Below are positions 63,549-64,000 of a stretch of 64,000 bases of DNA, piece by piece (position 1 is the stretch's first letter; each line of letters begins with the position of its first letter). The stretch comes from Cellvibrio sp. UBA7671. Lineage in GTDB: Bacteria > Pseudomonadota > Gammaproteobacteria > Pseudomonadales > Cellvibrionaceae. Both the position numbers and the translations under genes were made by a program. Under the pieces are notes generated by a model. The model had not been told where the DNA came from. It saw nothing but the letters and a program-made list of their open reading frames with translations, and searched no databases. The stretch lies in assembly GCA_002483145.1 (NCBI GenBank), contig DLHJ01000005.1, positions 204,387 through 268,386 of the forward strand, given 5' to 3'.

Positions 63549-64000
63549 AGGACAACTGGCGAGATGGTAATGAAGTAAAGCTTCTTATTAACGGTGAAGA
63601 GTTTTTTCCTAGCGTATTCGAATGCATTCGCAATGCAAAAGAAGAAATCCTACTGGAGACATTTATCGTCTACGAAGATGAAATAGGCAATCAACTTCAA
63701 CAAGAGTTAATTGCCGCGGCGCAACGTGGTGTCAGCATTGATATCACTGTTGATGATTACGGCACATGGGATTTGAGCCAGGAGTTTACCGATGCCCTCA
63801 CCGCGGCAGGAGTGCGCCTGCATATTTTTGACCCGCAGCCCAAACTTTGGGGCGTGCGCCTGAATATATTTCGCCGCTTGCATCGTAAACTTGCTGTTAT
63901 TGATCGGCATATCGCTTTCGTAGGTGGGATTAATTTTTCCGCCGACCATCTGATTAGCTCGGGCGAAAAAGCCAAGCAAGATTATGCCGTAAAAGTGCGG
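63545..64000 (+). CDS. clsB: Cardiolipin synthase B, N-terminal part
   Basis: The first 152 residues of a phospholipase D-superfamily enzyme, cut by the right edge. The first HKD motif is present (HRKLAVID, followed by FVGGINFSADH), preceded by LLETFIVYEDEIGNQL and VDDYGTWDLS. ClsB makes cardiolipin or related phospholipids in the inner membrane. The ATG overlaps the ybhP stop, as expected for the ybhP-clsB pair. Confidence 0.93.
   Translation, partial: MKDNWRDGNEVKLLINGEEFFPSVFECIRNAKEEILLETFIVYEDEIGNQLQQELIAAAQRGVSIDITVDDYGTWDLSQEFTDALTAAGVRLHIFDPQPKLWGVRLNIFRRLHRKLAVIDRHIAFVGGINFSADHLISSGEKAKQDYAVKVR

Overview
The window is chromosomal DNA of a gammaproteobacterium, most likely a Cellvibrio-like member of the Cellvibrionales. 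This rests on the gene repertoire: purL, mltF, ydiJ, dusC, srmB, queF, ybhP-clsB, a complete Lap-type adhesin system, a MASE2 adenylate cyclase and a long TonB receptor of the Xanthomonas/Caulobacter type. No rRNA, phage, insertion sequence or CRISPR array was found. The left edge cuts purL and the right edge cuts clsB.

Region 1 (about 0.4-17.2 kb) is the accessory part. In many gammaproteobacteria purL and mltF are divergent neighbours; here about 17 kb separates them. The intervening block encodes a Crp/Fnr-type regulator, an SDR, a VTT/DedA-like membrane protein, a FemAB/GNAT-like acyltransferase fused to an alpha-oxoamine-synthase-like domain that has lost its PLP lysine, a 2116-residue reducing type I polyketide synthase without thioesterase, an intact alpha-oxoamine synthase, a small gluconate-dehydrogenase-subunit-3-like protein, a GMC flavoprotein, a phytoene-desaturase-like flavoprotein, a Tat-signal micropeptide and an exported DUF2141 protein. 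My reading is that the PKS builds an acyl chain, the oxoamine synthase releases it by condensation with an amino acid, and SDR, acyltransferase and flavoproteins finish an amino-lipid or sphingoid-like product. The chemistry is inference.

Region 2 (17.6-29.4 kb) holds mltF, a TonB-dependent receptor, ydiJ (FAD/Fe-S D-2-hydroxyacid dehydrogenase), a DUF349 protein and a GntR/FCD regulator. The TonB receptor promoter and a promoter in the gap before the GntR gene share 22 of 29 bases. The second one points away from the regulator into a gap holding two leftward intrinsic terminators, which suggests two tandem small RNAs of about 82 nt.

Region 3 (29.6-47.9 kb) is a full c-di-GMP-controlled surface adhesion module. 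It comprises LapG protease and degenerate GGDEF/EAL receptor LapD on the + strand, and on the - strand a small conserved protein, a 2797-residue RTX adhesin with a TAAG LapG cleavage site, a LuxR regulator with a pseudo-receiver, and the type I secretion adaptor, ABC transporter and a TolC-OmpA fusion outer-membrane channel. CRP/Vfr-like palindromes lie upstream of the channel gene and of the adhesin gene.

Region 4 (48-64 kb) is mostly housekeeping: rlmA, phoH, srmB, dusC, an HDOD protein, tRNA-Arg and tRNA-Ser, a nitroreductase, a coiled-coil membrane protein, a class III adenylate cyclase, queF with yadGH, a tandemly duplicated tRNA-Gly/tRNA-Glu pair, a membrane-anchored unknown protein, and ybhP-clsB.
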